A stretch of 64,000 nucleotides of DNA from Anisakis pegreffii (Eukaryota > Nematoda > Chromadorea > Rhabditida > Anisakidae), in the NCBI GenBank assembly GCA_035041965.1, contig JAPYMA010003038.1:124001-188000 (forward strand), written 5' to 3'. The translations under genes were made by a program, and so were the position numbers. Numbering within the stretch: position 1 is the first letter of the stretch; every line of letters starts with the position of its first letter. The notes beneath the pieces were generated by a model. The model was not told where the DNA came from, ran no database searches, and was given only the letters and a program-made list of their open reading frames with translations. This document shows, in pieces, positions 29,501-44,500 of this stretch.

Positions 29501-32500
29501 GTTGAAGCAACACCTGGAGTATCTGTTGATGAATTCAAGTAAGTGTTACTATGAGCTTCTCTGGAATTTTGCTGATTTCGTGATATTACTGTCATGTATG
29601 ATTCATTTCGATTCTGGAATTTTGAGTAGCATAACTCCCTAATTTAGCCACCTGAAAAGTGAAGTGGATCGTCTAAACAATGAAATGAACGAAAAGAACC
29701 GTATAATCGATGATCTAAACCGAATTCGGGATGAGAATGACTCCAAACTTGGAGAACATCGTCAATGGCTTGAGGATGCGAACAACAGGTCCGCCAATTA
29801 TTATGCTAACGCATTTCACTGTTTGATCAACATATGTCAATTGCAGAGCCTCGTTTAGGTATTCATTCATTCTGTTCTGTGCATTTATTCATTCCAGAGC
29901 GAACGGTCTGGAGGACGCACTCCGAGATAAGAACAATGAAATTGATGCACTCCACAAAGAGATCGACGAACTGAAGAAAACCGTTGAAGCCGTTCAAGCA
30001 ACACCTGGAGTATCTGTTGATGAATTCAAGTAAGTGTTACTATGAGCTTCTCTGGAATTTTGCTGATTTCGTGATATTACTGTCATGTATGATTCATTTC
30101 CATTCTGGAGTAGAATAATTCCCTGCTTTAGCCACCTGAAAAGTGAAGTGGATCGTCTAAACAATGAAATGAACGAAAAGAACCGTATAATCGATGATCT
30201 AAACCGAATTCGGGATGAGAATGACTCCAAACTTGGAGAACATCGTCAATGGCTGGATGATGCAAACAACAGGTTTGACGGCCATTTTGATAGGCTTCCG
30301 TCTAAAGTAATTTTATTCTTGTGCACTAGGGCGAAGTGTCCATAATTCTTGTTCATGTTAATTTTAGAGCGAACGGTCTCGAGAACGCACTTCGGGACAA
30401 AGATAATGAAATTGATGGTCTTCACAAAGAGATCGACGAGTTGAAGAAGACGACGCTAGAAGTAGCGCCTGCTGTATCGGCTGACGAACTGATGTAAGGA
30501 GATTGGCTCTCTAGGAATCATTTTTTGAGCTATTCGTTTTCCGAAACCTAAAAATATTCAGCTACGGTTCAGTGACCCACGCATTGTTTATTCCTGCACA
30601 AAAAGTGCATAGAAAAGCAATATTGTCATGCTCAATACTGCTTCAGCCATCTGAAGAATGAAATCGAACGCCTGGTGAGTGAGATCAATGAGAAGAACCG
30701 AATCATCGATGACTTGAATAGAATCCGTGACGAAAAAGAATGGAGTCTTGGTGAACATCGTCAGTGGTTAAGTGATGCGAACAATAGAGCGAGTGGTCTT
30801 GAGAATGCATTGAAAGATAAAGATGTCCAAATTGACAACCTCAATAATGAAATAAGCCAGCTAAAGACTCAAATATCTGATATTGAGGTCATTGCCCAAC
30901 CAGTTCAGCTTCAGAATGTTAGTTTTGGAATATGTTTCACTGGTCGTACTATCATCACTCTCGTAGCTGTTATTTCCTTCTCTGCGCAACATTCACAAAG
31001 CTTCCTTTCATTTACATGCTTTTCAGCTGCAGTCCGCTAACGATGATCTACAGCAACGAGTGAACGAATTGCAGAAAGCACTCGAAGAGGCTCCTAAGAG
31101 CGATGAGCTAAGGTAACAATTCCAGCCGTAAACCCAAAACAAATACTACATGATATTACAACAATTATGAATTCCATTCCGGATGAAATACAAGCGCCAA
31201 AGCAGAAAAATTTGCCTCTTTCCAAAAGTGAAATTTAGGGCGCCGAGTAAGGGAACATTGTCACCTAACTGAAAAGAGTATAAAGTGAAATGTTAATTGT
31301 ACGCAACTAATTTTAAGCGGATTGAGAAATGAAATCGATCGCTTGAGCACTGAGATGAACGAGAAGAATCAAATCATCGATGATTTGAACAGAATTGGAG
31401 GTGAAAAAGAGTCCAAACTTGAGGAACATCGTCAATGGCTTAACGATGCAAACAACAGGTTTGGATTATATTATACTGACAATTTCATCATCAATGATAA
31501 CCATTTCCGATGCATACGATCGCTAACGGTAGTCGCAATTAACTGATCACTTCCAATTCAATTTCTAGAGTGAACGATTTGGAGAATGTAATCAAGGATA
31601 AAGATGGTTGCATCGACTCATTGCAAAAAGAAATAGAGGAACTTAAAACGGTCAAATTGGTAACACCTGAAGGTGACTTAGAGGGCGAACTCAAACAGGT
31701 ACATATCATCTGCTGGTCTAGTTTTCATCGTTTCGGATCTAATGGATAGAGCCGATGGTGATCAATCTATTTGTTTTTTGTGGTATGCAATGATTTAAAC
31801 ATGGTTGTTCAGGTTCGTGAAGCAATGCAGAAAATCGAAGACGAACTGCACAATGCCCAAAAAGCACTTAGCGAAGCGCCGAATGTCGATGAATTTAAGT
31901 AGGTTAACACAATGGTTAAGCGAATCTTTAACACTTTTTGTCCGCGAATCTCGCCGACAGTTTCAACAAGAGCATATCTACACATTAATTTGCCACTTTC
32001 TTGTTTATCAAATGATTAGATGAGAAAACTAGTAGTTAATTACAGCTGGCTGAAATCGGAACACGAGCGTCTATGTAACGAAATGAATGAAAAGAATCGA
32101 ATCATCGATGATTTGAATAGAATCCGTGACGAAAAAGAATGGAGTCTTGGTGAACATCGTCAATGGCTCACCGATGCTAATAATAGGTATATATTTTTAA
32201 GAAGTTCGACTGAATATCGGTGCACACTATCAAAAATTTGAACGTCTAGTCATTGAGCGTCTTTTAAATTCTACTATGAATACGAACGTATTTTAGAGCT
32301 GATGGTCTTGAGAATGCATGCAAAGATAAGGAGAATACCATCGAATCATTGCGTAAGGAGATTGAAGAGTTGAGAAGTGTTACTTTGGAAGCTCCTCAAG
32401 CGGCAGTGCCTACCGAGGGTGAAGAACTGGATAATGTGAGTTCATCGATGAAATATTGCTGTGAGAAGCTCTTAATGCTCTAACTGATCGGAAAGATTTT

Positions 32501-35500
32501 CTGATAATCAATAACATTGTTTGGTAATATGAACTGATGGTTATGTTAGACTAAAGATACTGTCCATCTGTGTGAAGACTGATAATAATTTCAGTTACGT
32601 GAAAGGATAAAAACTCTTGAAAGTGAATTGCATGATGCTCAACAGGCTCTCACGGAGGGACCAAAACAGGACGATGTCAAGTAGGATAATACACTGTTGT
32701 TATATTGGTGAAATAATAGTGAAATGCACTTTTCGATGAGAAACAAGTGATCAGCTAGTGAATTGAATAGTTGCGACTAGCCAGATTGTGAACATTATCA
32801 ACTCTGCTAGCACGTATTCATTTCCAAGTAATCAAGAGATCGATCGCAACATGACCAAGTCTAAATTCCAGTGCACTTCGATCAGAAAACGATCGTCTCA
32901 GAAACGAGATTAATGAGAAGAATCGAATCATCGATGATTTGAACAGGATCCGAGATGAAAAGGAATGGACACTGGGAGAACATCGCCAGTGGCTCAGTGA
33001 CGCTAACAATAGGTTATGTTAATGTTTTTAAAGGCTTTTATATCTGGTTTGCTCGCTCAAATTGCTTTGGTGATTTCTTCGGTTCCCTTCTAAACTGATT
33101 TGCTGTGTTTCAGAGCGAGCAGTTTGGAGAACGTGATTAAGGATAAGGATATGGTAATTGAATCACTCACAAAACAAGTCGGCGAATTGAGTCAACTCAG
33201 AATTGATGCGACTGGAGATGAGGTTGTTCAGCAATTCAGTTCTGGTTACTTAGTTTCATCTGTGAGGAAATTTTTCTGTGAATTGTTTTTATTTCCAAGG
33301 ATTATTATGTATTTTAATGTTTGTCCTTGGATATTTCGAAAATGTTCGCTTCACTATTTTAGGTGCTTTAGAAATTATGCTTTTTCTCGTGCGCATCTAT
33401 TTATCCACCATGTCGCGTAATAGCGAGCTTTGTGCTCTTACAATTGCGCATGGATTACTCCGGAACGTAAACCTGCTACAATCGCAATAGAGAAGTTGCG
33501 AGTGTAGCAGTCATATTGGGGTGTGTGTTCAATGCGAGTCTTTAGTTCCTAGCTCCACGTCTTTCGCTCTCTTCTGGATCATTGTTTCTTCCGAAGAAAC
33601 TGTTGATCCCCTCCTTCCTCCGCCCAATGTTGTTGTCACTTTCTGACATTTTAGTCATCCCTATCTCAAGTTTGATATTCCAGAAATCTCCCAGCTCAAT
33701 CGTCTCTGAGCAGTCGTATTCCACCTTTCGAATGTTTTCCACTTTATATGATCATTATCGTTGTCATGAATCATTTCGTTTTCTTAGGACAACCCTTAAT
33801 TGTGATCCAGCGTTCAGAGGACTCATGAAACTTTTTCTGAAATCAAATGCACAACAATAATCAAGATTAATATTTTCAGTTGACTGAAAGAGTTAAACAT
33901 TTGGAGCGTTTGATCGATGAACAAAAGAATGAGATAAACGATAAAAATGAACAGATTGAGAATTTGAGCAATAAATGTAAGGATGATGAATCACTAATTC
34001 GTGAGCAAATCCAATGGACTGAGGATGCAAACAAGCGGTCTGTATTATGTATATTTATTCGTAACATTTCGAAATCACTGAACGTTGTAAAACAGAAGTT
34101 GATTTCCTCATTCAATCTTAATCTTTTGTTGATGCAGTGCTATACACACATCTCTCTTATGATCATTCATAGTGTTCGTCGGGGAGCATTTTTCGGAGGG
34201 GGTCTCCGCGGGGAGAAAACTAGACGGTGTGGTCCCCTCAGAAAAGCCGGGAGCAAATTGCGCCGGGGGGAGCGCTCTCGCGTTCCCCTCGGGGTACCCG
34301 ACCGGGAGCCCGTTCCTCGACGAACACTAATCATACATATCAAATGATTGTTTACAGCAATGAGGAACTAACGAACTCTCTGAAGGACAAAGAGGACGCT
34401 ATGCAAGAATTGCGCGATGAATGTTTTGAGGTAATTACTCAAAAATTTTAGTCTCCTCAATCTGTCATATACACAAATTAACGGAGATCATTATAAGCCT
34501 TAATGGATTGCAAAACCTCCCGCTCTAAAATGATAAAAACTTGCTTCTAAATAGTATTCAATGCATTTGAATTGAATTTATTTATTTTTTGCAGCTGCAA
34601 GCGAGGAAAGATGAACTTGAGCAAAAGCTTAAGGAAATTGATGCCTCCGTACAGTCTTCTACTGAACCTCGCGTGACCAGTGAAAAAAGGTGCTTCTTTC
34701 ATTCATGAAGTGACGCATAGTTATGACATTTCAATATTTTTCTTTGCGTTGCTCTTTCCCATTTTACCTTTGGTTCTTTACACTGGAAAGCTCCTCTCTT
34801 ATGGTTGAATTATTCAAATTTTGCCTTCACATTGCATGCAATGCGACTTATGAATTACCCATGTTTCTTCCGTTTGATTTTTCGGAGTACTCTAACGTCT
34901 GATCGTTAAAACAATAAAAACGTAACTCAAAAACAATTGACATATCTACTTGCTAAGGATATGCCAATGGGTAAGTGTGACCAATGCTAAATAAATGCAA
35001 AATTTGGTGGATTTTCTTTGAGAAAAGTTAACAAATGGTCGATACTTCCGTAATTTTTCATCATTTAAATAATTTCTAATTAAAAGCACGAATGATAGTG
35101 CTGGTTCCTTTGTGCATGTCGTTTAATAGCTAGTTCTAATTCCTTCAACGATGACCTCGTGAAGGTGTCCGAATGTTTCCTTTATGCTATTATTGTTTTA
35201 AATCTTTGTTCAACGAAATATTATCATCACATTCAATAACAGCGATACGTTTATGAAGGTGAACCGTCAGTGAAATACAATTTCAATAAGTCGGTTCACT
35301 AAAGGAATTTTCAAAATGAATACTCATAATAACCATGAAGCAGTAATGATGATTCGCGCAATGCACGAAAATTACTATTTAACGATAAGCTTTAATATGT
35401 ATTAATGGCATGATGCATGAAAATGCTGTTGATCTTGATTAAGAATTGCTATTACCTTTGAAGCGTCCTCAACCTTCAAGAGAAAATAAGTCATTTGAAC

Positions 35501-38500
35501 AATGAATTGTCTGAGAAGGAAAGTGCAAATGAACGACTACGAAAGGAAAGAAACGATTTCGAATGGAGCCTTGGAGAACACCGACAATGGTTAGCAGACA
35601 GTAAGAATAGGTGAGGGGATATTCAGTTTCGACGATGTATGTACCTTGTTCCAGTTGAAAGCGCATGCCGAATTTATTTTAAAACTGCAACATTTATCAA
35701 TAATTCGCGTATTGCATGTTTGCTTGTGATTGTATTCTCATTGGTGTTTTCGTATTCGCTTTGAGTTCTTTCAGCAAATAGTCATTTCACTGGATTTGCT
35801 CATCTTTGAACGATGCAAAGTTTATTTTTAAATATGATCTCCTCAACAGCTGATTCATTAGCGTCATTTTTTCACCGATATGCTTATTCACTAATTACAG
35901 TAGTTCATTCACTGTTATAATGAATGATTTGACGAGCATACATACCAAATTTTATTCGATTGCAGAATAGCAGAACTTGAGTGTGAGATTTCAAAGCTGA
36001 AGAGCGATTATGAAACTGCACTCAAGAGTGCACGAAAGGAAGTGTACGACCTGCATGAACGGTACGCATTCATCTCTCCGAATAAAAATCCTCTCATTTC
36101 GGCACTTCGTGCCAGTGATGTTTTCAGTTATTCAAGGAGAAAGTGAAATCTTCGGAATTTTTATTTGAATTCGCTAAGACGATTCATTTGAAATGTGATT
36201 CAATGAAGATAAGTTTATGAAATGATTGTGCATTAAAGAAATACAAAACTGGAAGAAACGCTCAAGAAGACGGAAGTAATAGTTGTAAATTTGCAAAGCG
36301 ATAAAGAAGCAACACGAAGATCATTCATCCTTGAACAACCACGCACTGAGTTCCAGAATCGTGAAGAACTTGAAAAAGCGTACAAGCATGTAATTAATTT
36401 CGATCATTCACCTATGTGATTCTTACGAATCGCTTATAATACCTCATCTTTTCGGCGAAACTACATAATTATTTCATGCAGTATCAGTACGGAACTATTC
36501 AAAAACGATTTTGTCGATTATACATTTTCCTCAACCAAACGTAAGCTGTTTAGAAGAAGATGAAAGTGATATCGCTATTTCAGTTACGAGAAAAATATAG
36601 TGAACTTAGTAAAACGCTCAAATGCACTGAAGAGATGTTAGCGAAATTAGAAGCCGACATGATGGAGAAATCAGATCTTGGGTAGGTTCTGTTTAAATAT
36701 CCAACTTCTGTTAATAAACCAATGATTTTGCATCACAAACTTACCAGCATTGATTTCACAAATATATCATCGATCAGTGCACTACAGTTTCATTATCTCA
36801 ATGACTTTGATATAGTTAACGGACTGTGATTAATCCACAACGAATCATGTAACTTGTGTTGATATTTACTTCTCGAAGCTTTGTTTTCTAATATTCCATC
36901 AATATTATTCTTGATTACTACACAAAAACGGTTCTGAATGTGGCAGTGCAAAAATGATTGTTAGTACGATCAAACAATTAAGTCAGTTTTAGTACGTTGA
37001 ATCGCAAAATTGAGTTGTTGAACGAACAGCTTGATGAAAAGAGCACCGAACTAGCAAATGTCAGCAAACGCAAAGAAGAAGCTGAATGGCACCTTGGTGA
37101 ACATCGACAATGGTTAACTGAAGAGAAGCGCAAGTACGCTTTTCCGTTATATTGCCGTGTGCTTTCCAACTCAATAAGTCTATTAATTAGAGCAGTATCA
37201 TTGCAGCTTGATATTGATATGTGATCACCACACAGTGGTAGTGCTATTATCATTTTAGCAAGCAACTACCATATTCTCACTGCTATTACTATGTTACCAT
37301 ATTATCATATTCTAACAGCATTATCGTTACGATAATAGAGTAAAACCAAGTTATTGCATTCACGATGCGGTATTATTAATAGTAAACATAAAATGGATAA
37401 GGTAAGGATACAAATACGTTTGTGCGAAAGTTTGCAAATGACGCGACAAATTTCGAACGTCTGTTGCTGTCCGCCGACCCTAGTCTAGTTAGGTATTACT
37501 ATAATGATAATCTGAAACTGTGAGCCACTATCAATGGATATTATGACAGGTCTAAAGAACTCGAAGATCAAATTTCATCGATCCGAAAGGAGAATGAAGC
37601 AATCAGGCAGTCATTCGAAGTCAAACTTCAGGATCTGAATGCCTCGTAATCCATTTCCATTTCTTCGTTTCATCATTTCCTCAGTTTAAGTCAGATCCTT
37701 CATCCGCAACATTTTATATTCATTGTGATTGTTTTTGGCGTATTTCATTTTGAACTCTGAATCTTCCACAAGCCTTTTTGTACAGAATTACCTCATTCCG
37801 AAATTGAATTTAAACCGCAGCAATTGGTGATCTCATTTGTGCATTACTTTTTTGATGGTGACCTTTTTTCATCAAGCAAATTTTATTCCTTTTATCGAGT
37901 ATTTGCATCGCCTTGATGCAGATTTGGAGTTCAAATTCAAACCGACTTTCTGTATTGTTTTTAAGGAATCGCAGTTTGACAGAAAAGTTGAATGAACGAG
38001 AAAACGAACTAAATGTTCTACATCAGTCGTTACGTACACAAGTTGAAGAACCACAAGCCGCTGCCACCACAGTGACCGAGGAGAAGCGGGTTTGTCCATT
38101 GCTGTTGTTATTGTATAAAAGTTTTTTAAACCACTTCGTTGTATTTTCTGAATTCATTTCATATAATTCCATTTTACCACCATTCGAAAGTCAGATCACG
38201 ATGATAAATGTCCGTAATGATTCAGCGGATTGTAAGATTTTCAGTCTCGGATTGAATCATTATAAGTAATTTGGATTCAGATATTGTTGTTTCATTTGCA
38301 TTTTTTAGACTATTGTGGGATCTGTTGAAGCGCCAAGGTTCGAATCAATTGGTGGTAATCTGAGGTAAAATTATCAACGTTCAAGATGTTTTCATGCGAT
38401 TCTGTTGCTTTTTTCTGCTTGATTTTATCAAATCTATAATGTGGCATCTCATTTTACCGGTGTTTATATAATTCGTAGGTCGCGACAGATAAAGTTTGCG

Positions 38501-41500
38501 TTAGCTCAATAGCATCATCAGTTGAGTGAAAGAAATCAATGAAAGTGTTATTCATTTCAGCAAGAAACATTTTTTGAGCATAAAAAGAGTGAAATTGCTG
38601 AAGTTATGGAAGGATGAACGCCAATTCGTGTAGAAAACATTTTGTGGTTCACCAGACAGAAATACGGTTGCAGATTCACATTAATTTCGTTGCAATTTCA
38701 GTGATCTCAGTAAGACTATTCAAGAACTTCGCCATGCGTTGAAATATCAAGAAATCATCGATTCATTAACGTCAGACAAGAACGATGTCGAAAGATCGCT
38801 AGAGGAAAAAACCACTTTGCTGACTGAGGCCTATGAAAGGTATCCGATTTATTGTATCGAGTAATTCAATGTATTTGCAACAGCTCAGCATCATATTAAT
38901 TGCGATCGGAGTATTCCGAATTGATTTTCTTACAGTGTCCATTTTATGGGTTCCATAAAGATCACTATCAAATCACTATCAAATTTAGTTCAGTGAACTT
39001 CTAATCGAAGTTAATTCCAGAATCAATGAACTAGAGGACTCACTATCAAAAAGTTCTAAAGAGCGTGAAGAAGCGATTGAAAAAGCAGTTATGGAGAGGG
39101 TTAAAGTCATGTCAAAGTTAGTGAAATCAATTGTAATTGCTTCCATTAATTGATGAATTATTCGTTTTGAGATGTGTAATGGATTGTTTATGCTTCAGGG
39201 GAACTGAATATACGAGAAAATTGGAAGAGGACGAGACCTTTGTCCATGAAGAGCGATACGTTGTACCTCGCCGATCAAAATCACCACCCGATGATGTGAG
39301 GTATGGATTGATTTTCAATAAGCAGATTTGCTGACTATACTGATACTTCTCTTCAGCAATTCAGCTAGGTATTTGGGTCTTCGGTCACTCATCTCCATTT
39401 GAGTCCAGATTCTATTGTTTCCATCATTCTATTACGTCAATAATTTTTGCATTCATTGTTCCTTTATCATCTTCATTTTTTTACATTTGAAAGCTTTGTT
39501 GTGCACGAGATACACACCATCTGGCCTCAAGTATACAGCTCGGACTGCAGTATATCCTGAATTCACTCCATCTTTACTGTTAAAAGTTAATTTCAACTAC
39601 TTGTTTCTTTTAGCGATCAGAATATTTTTCAACCCTCCAGATTATTTTACTTTAAACATATCAAGTATGGTGTAGATCATTTCAACGTTGATAACATTCT
39701 TTGCGAATAAATCACATTGTTAACTGAGCGTTTATTGCATACGGCCGATCAACCGGTGCCTAGATGTGGGTTCGTTTCATGTGCAGTTTCGCTAAATCGC
39801 GTAGTACTAATCATCGTTTCTTTTGCATGTTGCGTTTGCGAAATTGACCACTTTTAGATCATTTACTGAACGTTTGCACATTTTATGACGATCAGTTTTG
39901 TTCACTTGTCTTATTCTGTGGTTGTTGTTTGGTGCGTATTTGCATCGTTTGTTGTGCACGGTATTGACGCAACTATGATTGTAAGCAAATCCATAAGCGT
40001 TATTGTCTGATCCAATTTATTTTTGTACACACCGATAGTATTGGAGAAAAAGATTTTCGTAAAATTTGATTTGAGCATATTGAAGTTCATTTTATACGAC
40101 TTGTTATTTTTCCTTTCGATATTTTTTATCTTCAATACACCTGCGATTTCATCAAAGGAATATCTCTTGATTGTCGTTGTATTTTACGATTCAACAGCCT
40201 ACAGTTTCGCCTTCTTTTTTACAAATTTTTGGTTTAATACTTGTAGATGAAGGTGAAAATTACCTGTGAAAGCACAAAGTGAATTGCTTAATGGAATTGC
40301 TTTGTTCGATTTTTTCGTAACTATTGCGGCAGTTTTCATTGAATGACCACTACATGCGTTATCAGTTCCTACTATCATTCGTTGAATGTTTATTTTCAAA
40401 AGAATCTTTTCACTCGTTCACAAAATAATCAGCTACTATAAAATCCTATTATCTTGTTGTCCGTGGTTTTGATTATCCATGTTCGGTCACTTACAACATT
40501 TATAGCGTTTCTCGTGTTAAAATTGTCATTAACCGTCTGTTTGTTCATTCTCGATATGTTCCTGTCTTTCATCTGGAATATTCTGAAGCATCCGGGCTAC
40601 ACTTTGGATTGCTCTAACATTCTTCCACAACATCACTTGCGATTCACTGAAACGTCTATACTACCCTATAATGGCATCCCACAAACATCATTCCGTTGCA
40701 ATGGACAGTTTCAGTAAGTTCGAGGGGTTTTTTGATTTCAACTTATCAAGCAAATTCTGATATAGTTCTAGTAAGCAGTGACTTTGCAGAGGGTATGAAA
40801 ACAAATTTTTACCAATAATTCAGCGTTAGGATAGGATATGAACACATAATTCCTAAGCTAATTCCCATGTTCGGAAGCGCATGTGTTAGACTTTTTCATG
40901 CTTTATCTCAAGTGAAGAAACGTAGGTAAGATACTGACTAATTCCTTCTCAGTTTGTCGATAAAAAGGAGCCAACAGTTCAGTCATTCCGAATTTTCTGT
41001 CATCTGTTACTGACCGCCTCAATAGTGGTTTTTCTTGGTGCTGGTAACTTGTCATCATTCCATTATAGGTTTCTCCTCTCGCTATCCATGTTATATTCTT
41101 CCTGCTCGCAACATTTTCCATTTCCCAATGCCCATCGCTCTTCTACAGTGAAAGTTCGTCGTATTATTATCATTATCAATATGCAATCCCATTCTTGAAT
41201 GGAGTATTATTCAACAAACTAGTTTCATGTTGGTGAACTTGCAGCCAGATTCGTCTACAGTTGGATCAGCTACACAGTGAGATGGAAGCCAAGAACGCCG
41301 AACTCGCAAAAGTTTTAAAGCTTAAAGACGAGGCTGAATGGTGCCTTGGTGAACATCGTCAGTGGCTCAGTGAAGCAAATGACAGGTATTCATTTTTATC
41401 ACTATTCACTTCTGACAGATGCATTGATTCTAATGATAATGTTTGATGCGATTCAAACGTCCAAGATTAAACTGCTATCATTTGAAGCTATAACCAGTGA

Positions 41501-44500
41501 AGTTTTGCTGGAAATGATTTATTTTTAAGATTATTTAAGTTTTGTTGAAAGAAAGTTGTATTAAGATGCTTATGACGAAAGTCGTTGATAATTAAGTCAT
41601 GCCCTATCGTGAACAACGCATTTCATAAGTGCAGCCTTCTGATTGATAGTTATTTACATTTTTCAACGTTTAAACAGATTAAGAACAAAAAAATTGTTCG
41701 TCTACTCTTTACAACACAATCAACAAGCGATCGTAGAGCTAAATGACTGCGTATTCCATTTTGATATAGCATTTCGTTTAATAACCTTACGGGGCATTTG
41801 TCACACAAGTGATTTGATGGACTCTGCTCATCGGTGATAAATACTTCTTTGAAACCAATTTGCAAAAACTTTGCATTTTATACGAATATTTCATTTGCAT
41901 ACGAAAAAAGCATTTTCTTGTTGTTTTGCGGGGTAAAACGAAAATAAATTTTCCATTTAAAATATAGACGTATAATTTGAACTTTGAACACCAGCGAATG
42001 GATTCGGCAGTTCCTATGCAAGCGGTTATCAGTGCTAAGTATTTTTTGCAAGCTGAAAATTTGGAATATTACGTATGTAAACGTCACTATAAAAGTCACG
42101 TGTGCATGTATGTTGTAAATCAGTTTATATTGCCTCCTCATAAACATAAACACATACATCACAGACCTCGTGTTTGATAAGCATTTTACAGTGATGACAT
42201 GCAATCAATTTAGTTTTTCGATGACTTTTTTCGGGGGTTGAATTGAAGCTGAAAGAGTAAACATCTGAAATCAATGGGAGCACACATAAGTATAAATAGT
42301 GGAGTCACGTGTGGGTTGTGATATTGTCCTTGTTGTGATATTGTTCACTAATCAGCAATCAAAGGAATGTATAAGCTTACAGGTTGTTATACGTACCTTT
42401 TTTGTATTTACTATTAATTCTAAGTTCATTTATTCGTAAATTTTCGCATGTTCGCTCAGATGTTTATGGGCAGATATTCATTTTATTGGTTGGACATTTT
42501 TGTATACTTGAACGTAGCTTCTTCATTTGTTCACTTTTTGGTCTCTTTATTTGTTGATTTACTTAAGATCAATTCAATTACTGTATCCACTGAGAACAGC
42601 CAATAAAAAGGAGTGTTTTGATGGGGCGTTTCTCTGTCTCTGAACTGTTTGTCCATAAAACTTTAACGATATGATTACATTTAAGATGCCTCGTAAAGAC
42701 GTGGAATTAGTTGATATATTGCAATTGTTTTTCCCATTTGTTTTGAATTGTTTGTGAGTGCGATCATTTGAAAACTGCACTGAAAAACAGTCAGTTTGAA
42801 AAAGCTGAAGATAAATTGATCGATCTCTCGTTCAGAAGTATCCAATATGGGTTACTGATTACGATCTATATTCCAACATTTTTTAAATTCTGAACTCGTT
42901 CCCAGTTGTTTACAATCAGTCGGTAGTAGAATGCAACAAATTATCATCAGTTACACTGTATTATCTTATCATTCAGCTCATTTTCTGACTCTGCTGCAGA
43001 TTTGGTGCATACGATAACGGCCTTGTTGTACTCAAAAAATATTTGATGTGATTAACGTCACGATATTTTCCGAAACTAATTCAGATTAAATTTACATTCC
43101 AGTTTTTGGGTCCTAGATGAATTTTGATAGCGTGACAATTGAAAATGGCAATGCTTTTAACTGATACATAACCCACCTGAATACCGTTTTGAAATGACTT
43201 TTTTCATAAGTACATGTCTAACGAAACACTGTTCACGAAATTGTGAAGTAAATATTAACATATAAGTCCTCAAACATCATCTGTTTCTATCAGTTCTAAT
43301 GTTTCCCTCCATCGAAAACCGTTCAGTCACTTGATTAACTCATCTGATCAAATAGGCTTTTTGAGTGCTGAATTGCAGCAACAACCTTTCGTTTCTTAAG
43401 AAGTCATTTTGAAACTCGAAAAATTCTTTGCTAACTGGTGGTTTTACGGTATTGGATCAAAATCAATCGCTTTTATATATTTTTTTTCATTCATATTCTA
43501 ATTCAACCCATTTGTATTCTTTTATTCGTTTTAAAATCAGCTGGCTTACGTCTTCATGATACAATAAAATGAAAGTAAGATGGATTGTCCACGTAATGAT
43601 TTCCTTGCAGCAGTTGTTATTGTGTTTTGTCGAATGTAACAGCGCTTTCTAAATCAGTGGGCTTTTAATCAATTCGATATAGAAGTTTTGCTTTTGATAA
43701 GAACATGTTTTTTGCAGACTCACAGATAACATTACTGCTTTATTTTTTATTATAACGATCGGTAGCGTTACTTCGATACGGTATTGTTTTTGTTGCATTA
43801 CTCAGCGACCGCTTTAGGTTGCTGCACTCTTATCGCTCTGTATTCGCTTGCAAATTTGCAAGGAAGTCATCGTGTTGCAATCGCAAATTTGGGTTGTATT
43901 CGAGAACAGAGTATTTGTGAGATGTAGTGAATTAATGACAATCAGCATTTTTGCAATGACACAGTGAAAAATGAAAAATATTTGATATTTTCACTATTCG
44001 GGTGTTTTTCAGAAATTCACAAATGTCGGGTGAACTCGCCGAAAAGCAAAGAGCGATCGATGCTTTGAATGGCGAAAAAGATCGTCTACAAAGTGAGGTG
44101 GCTGCGCTCTCAGATAAATTGAAAGAAACACTTTCAGCTGATGTGGATGGTGTATCGCACACTGAACTGGTGAGTTTGCTTCAGGTTGTATCTTCATTCC
44201 GCTTTATCATAATCTGCGATGAGTTCGAAAAGTGGAATTTATCGATGGATTCAGTAACGGTGTTTATACTCGTTAAAATTTTTGCAATAACTATCACATA
44301 ATACGTTTGAATGCCTGTTTGTTTGTAGTCAGCTGAAGAGACGTGTAGTCTTGAGGCCAAACTGAGAGAAAAAGAAGACCAACTGCATAAGGCAGCCACA
44401 GAAATCGATGAGAAAGAAGAGGAAATCAAGTTAGTTGTCTCCGTTGTTTATGCAATGTTTTCCGCAAGTAAATTTCAGTGGTGAATTCATCAAGCAGCCA

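Noticed and set aside
33542..33860. Opposing 66- and 92-codon frames in the intron before 33880
   Set aside because: They lie in an intron of the giant gene, overlap each other on opposite strands and show no domain.
38309..38364. tRNA gene, because GGTTCGAATC resembles a B box
   Set aside because: No A box or cloverleaf can be formed around it, and it is inside an in-phase coding exon.
39411..41121. Several hydrophobic frames in the introns around 39.4-41.1 kb
   Set aside because: T-rich intron sequence gives phenylalanine- and leucine-rich readings by chance; none has splice sites in phase with the gene.
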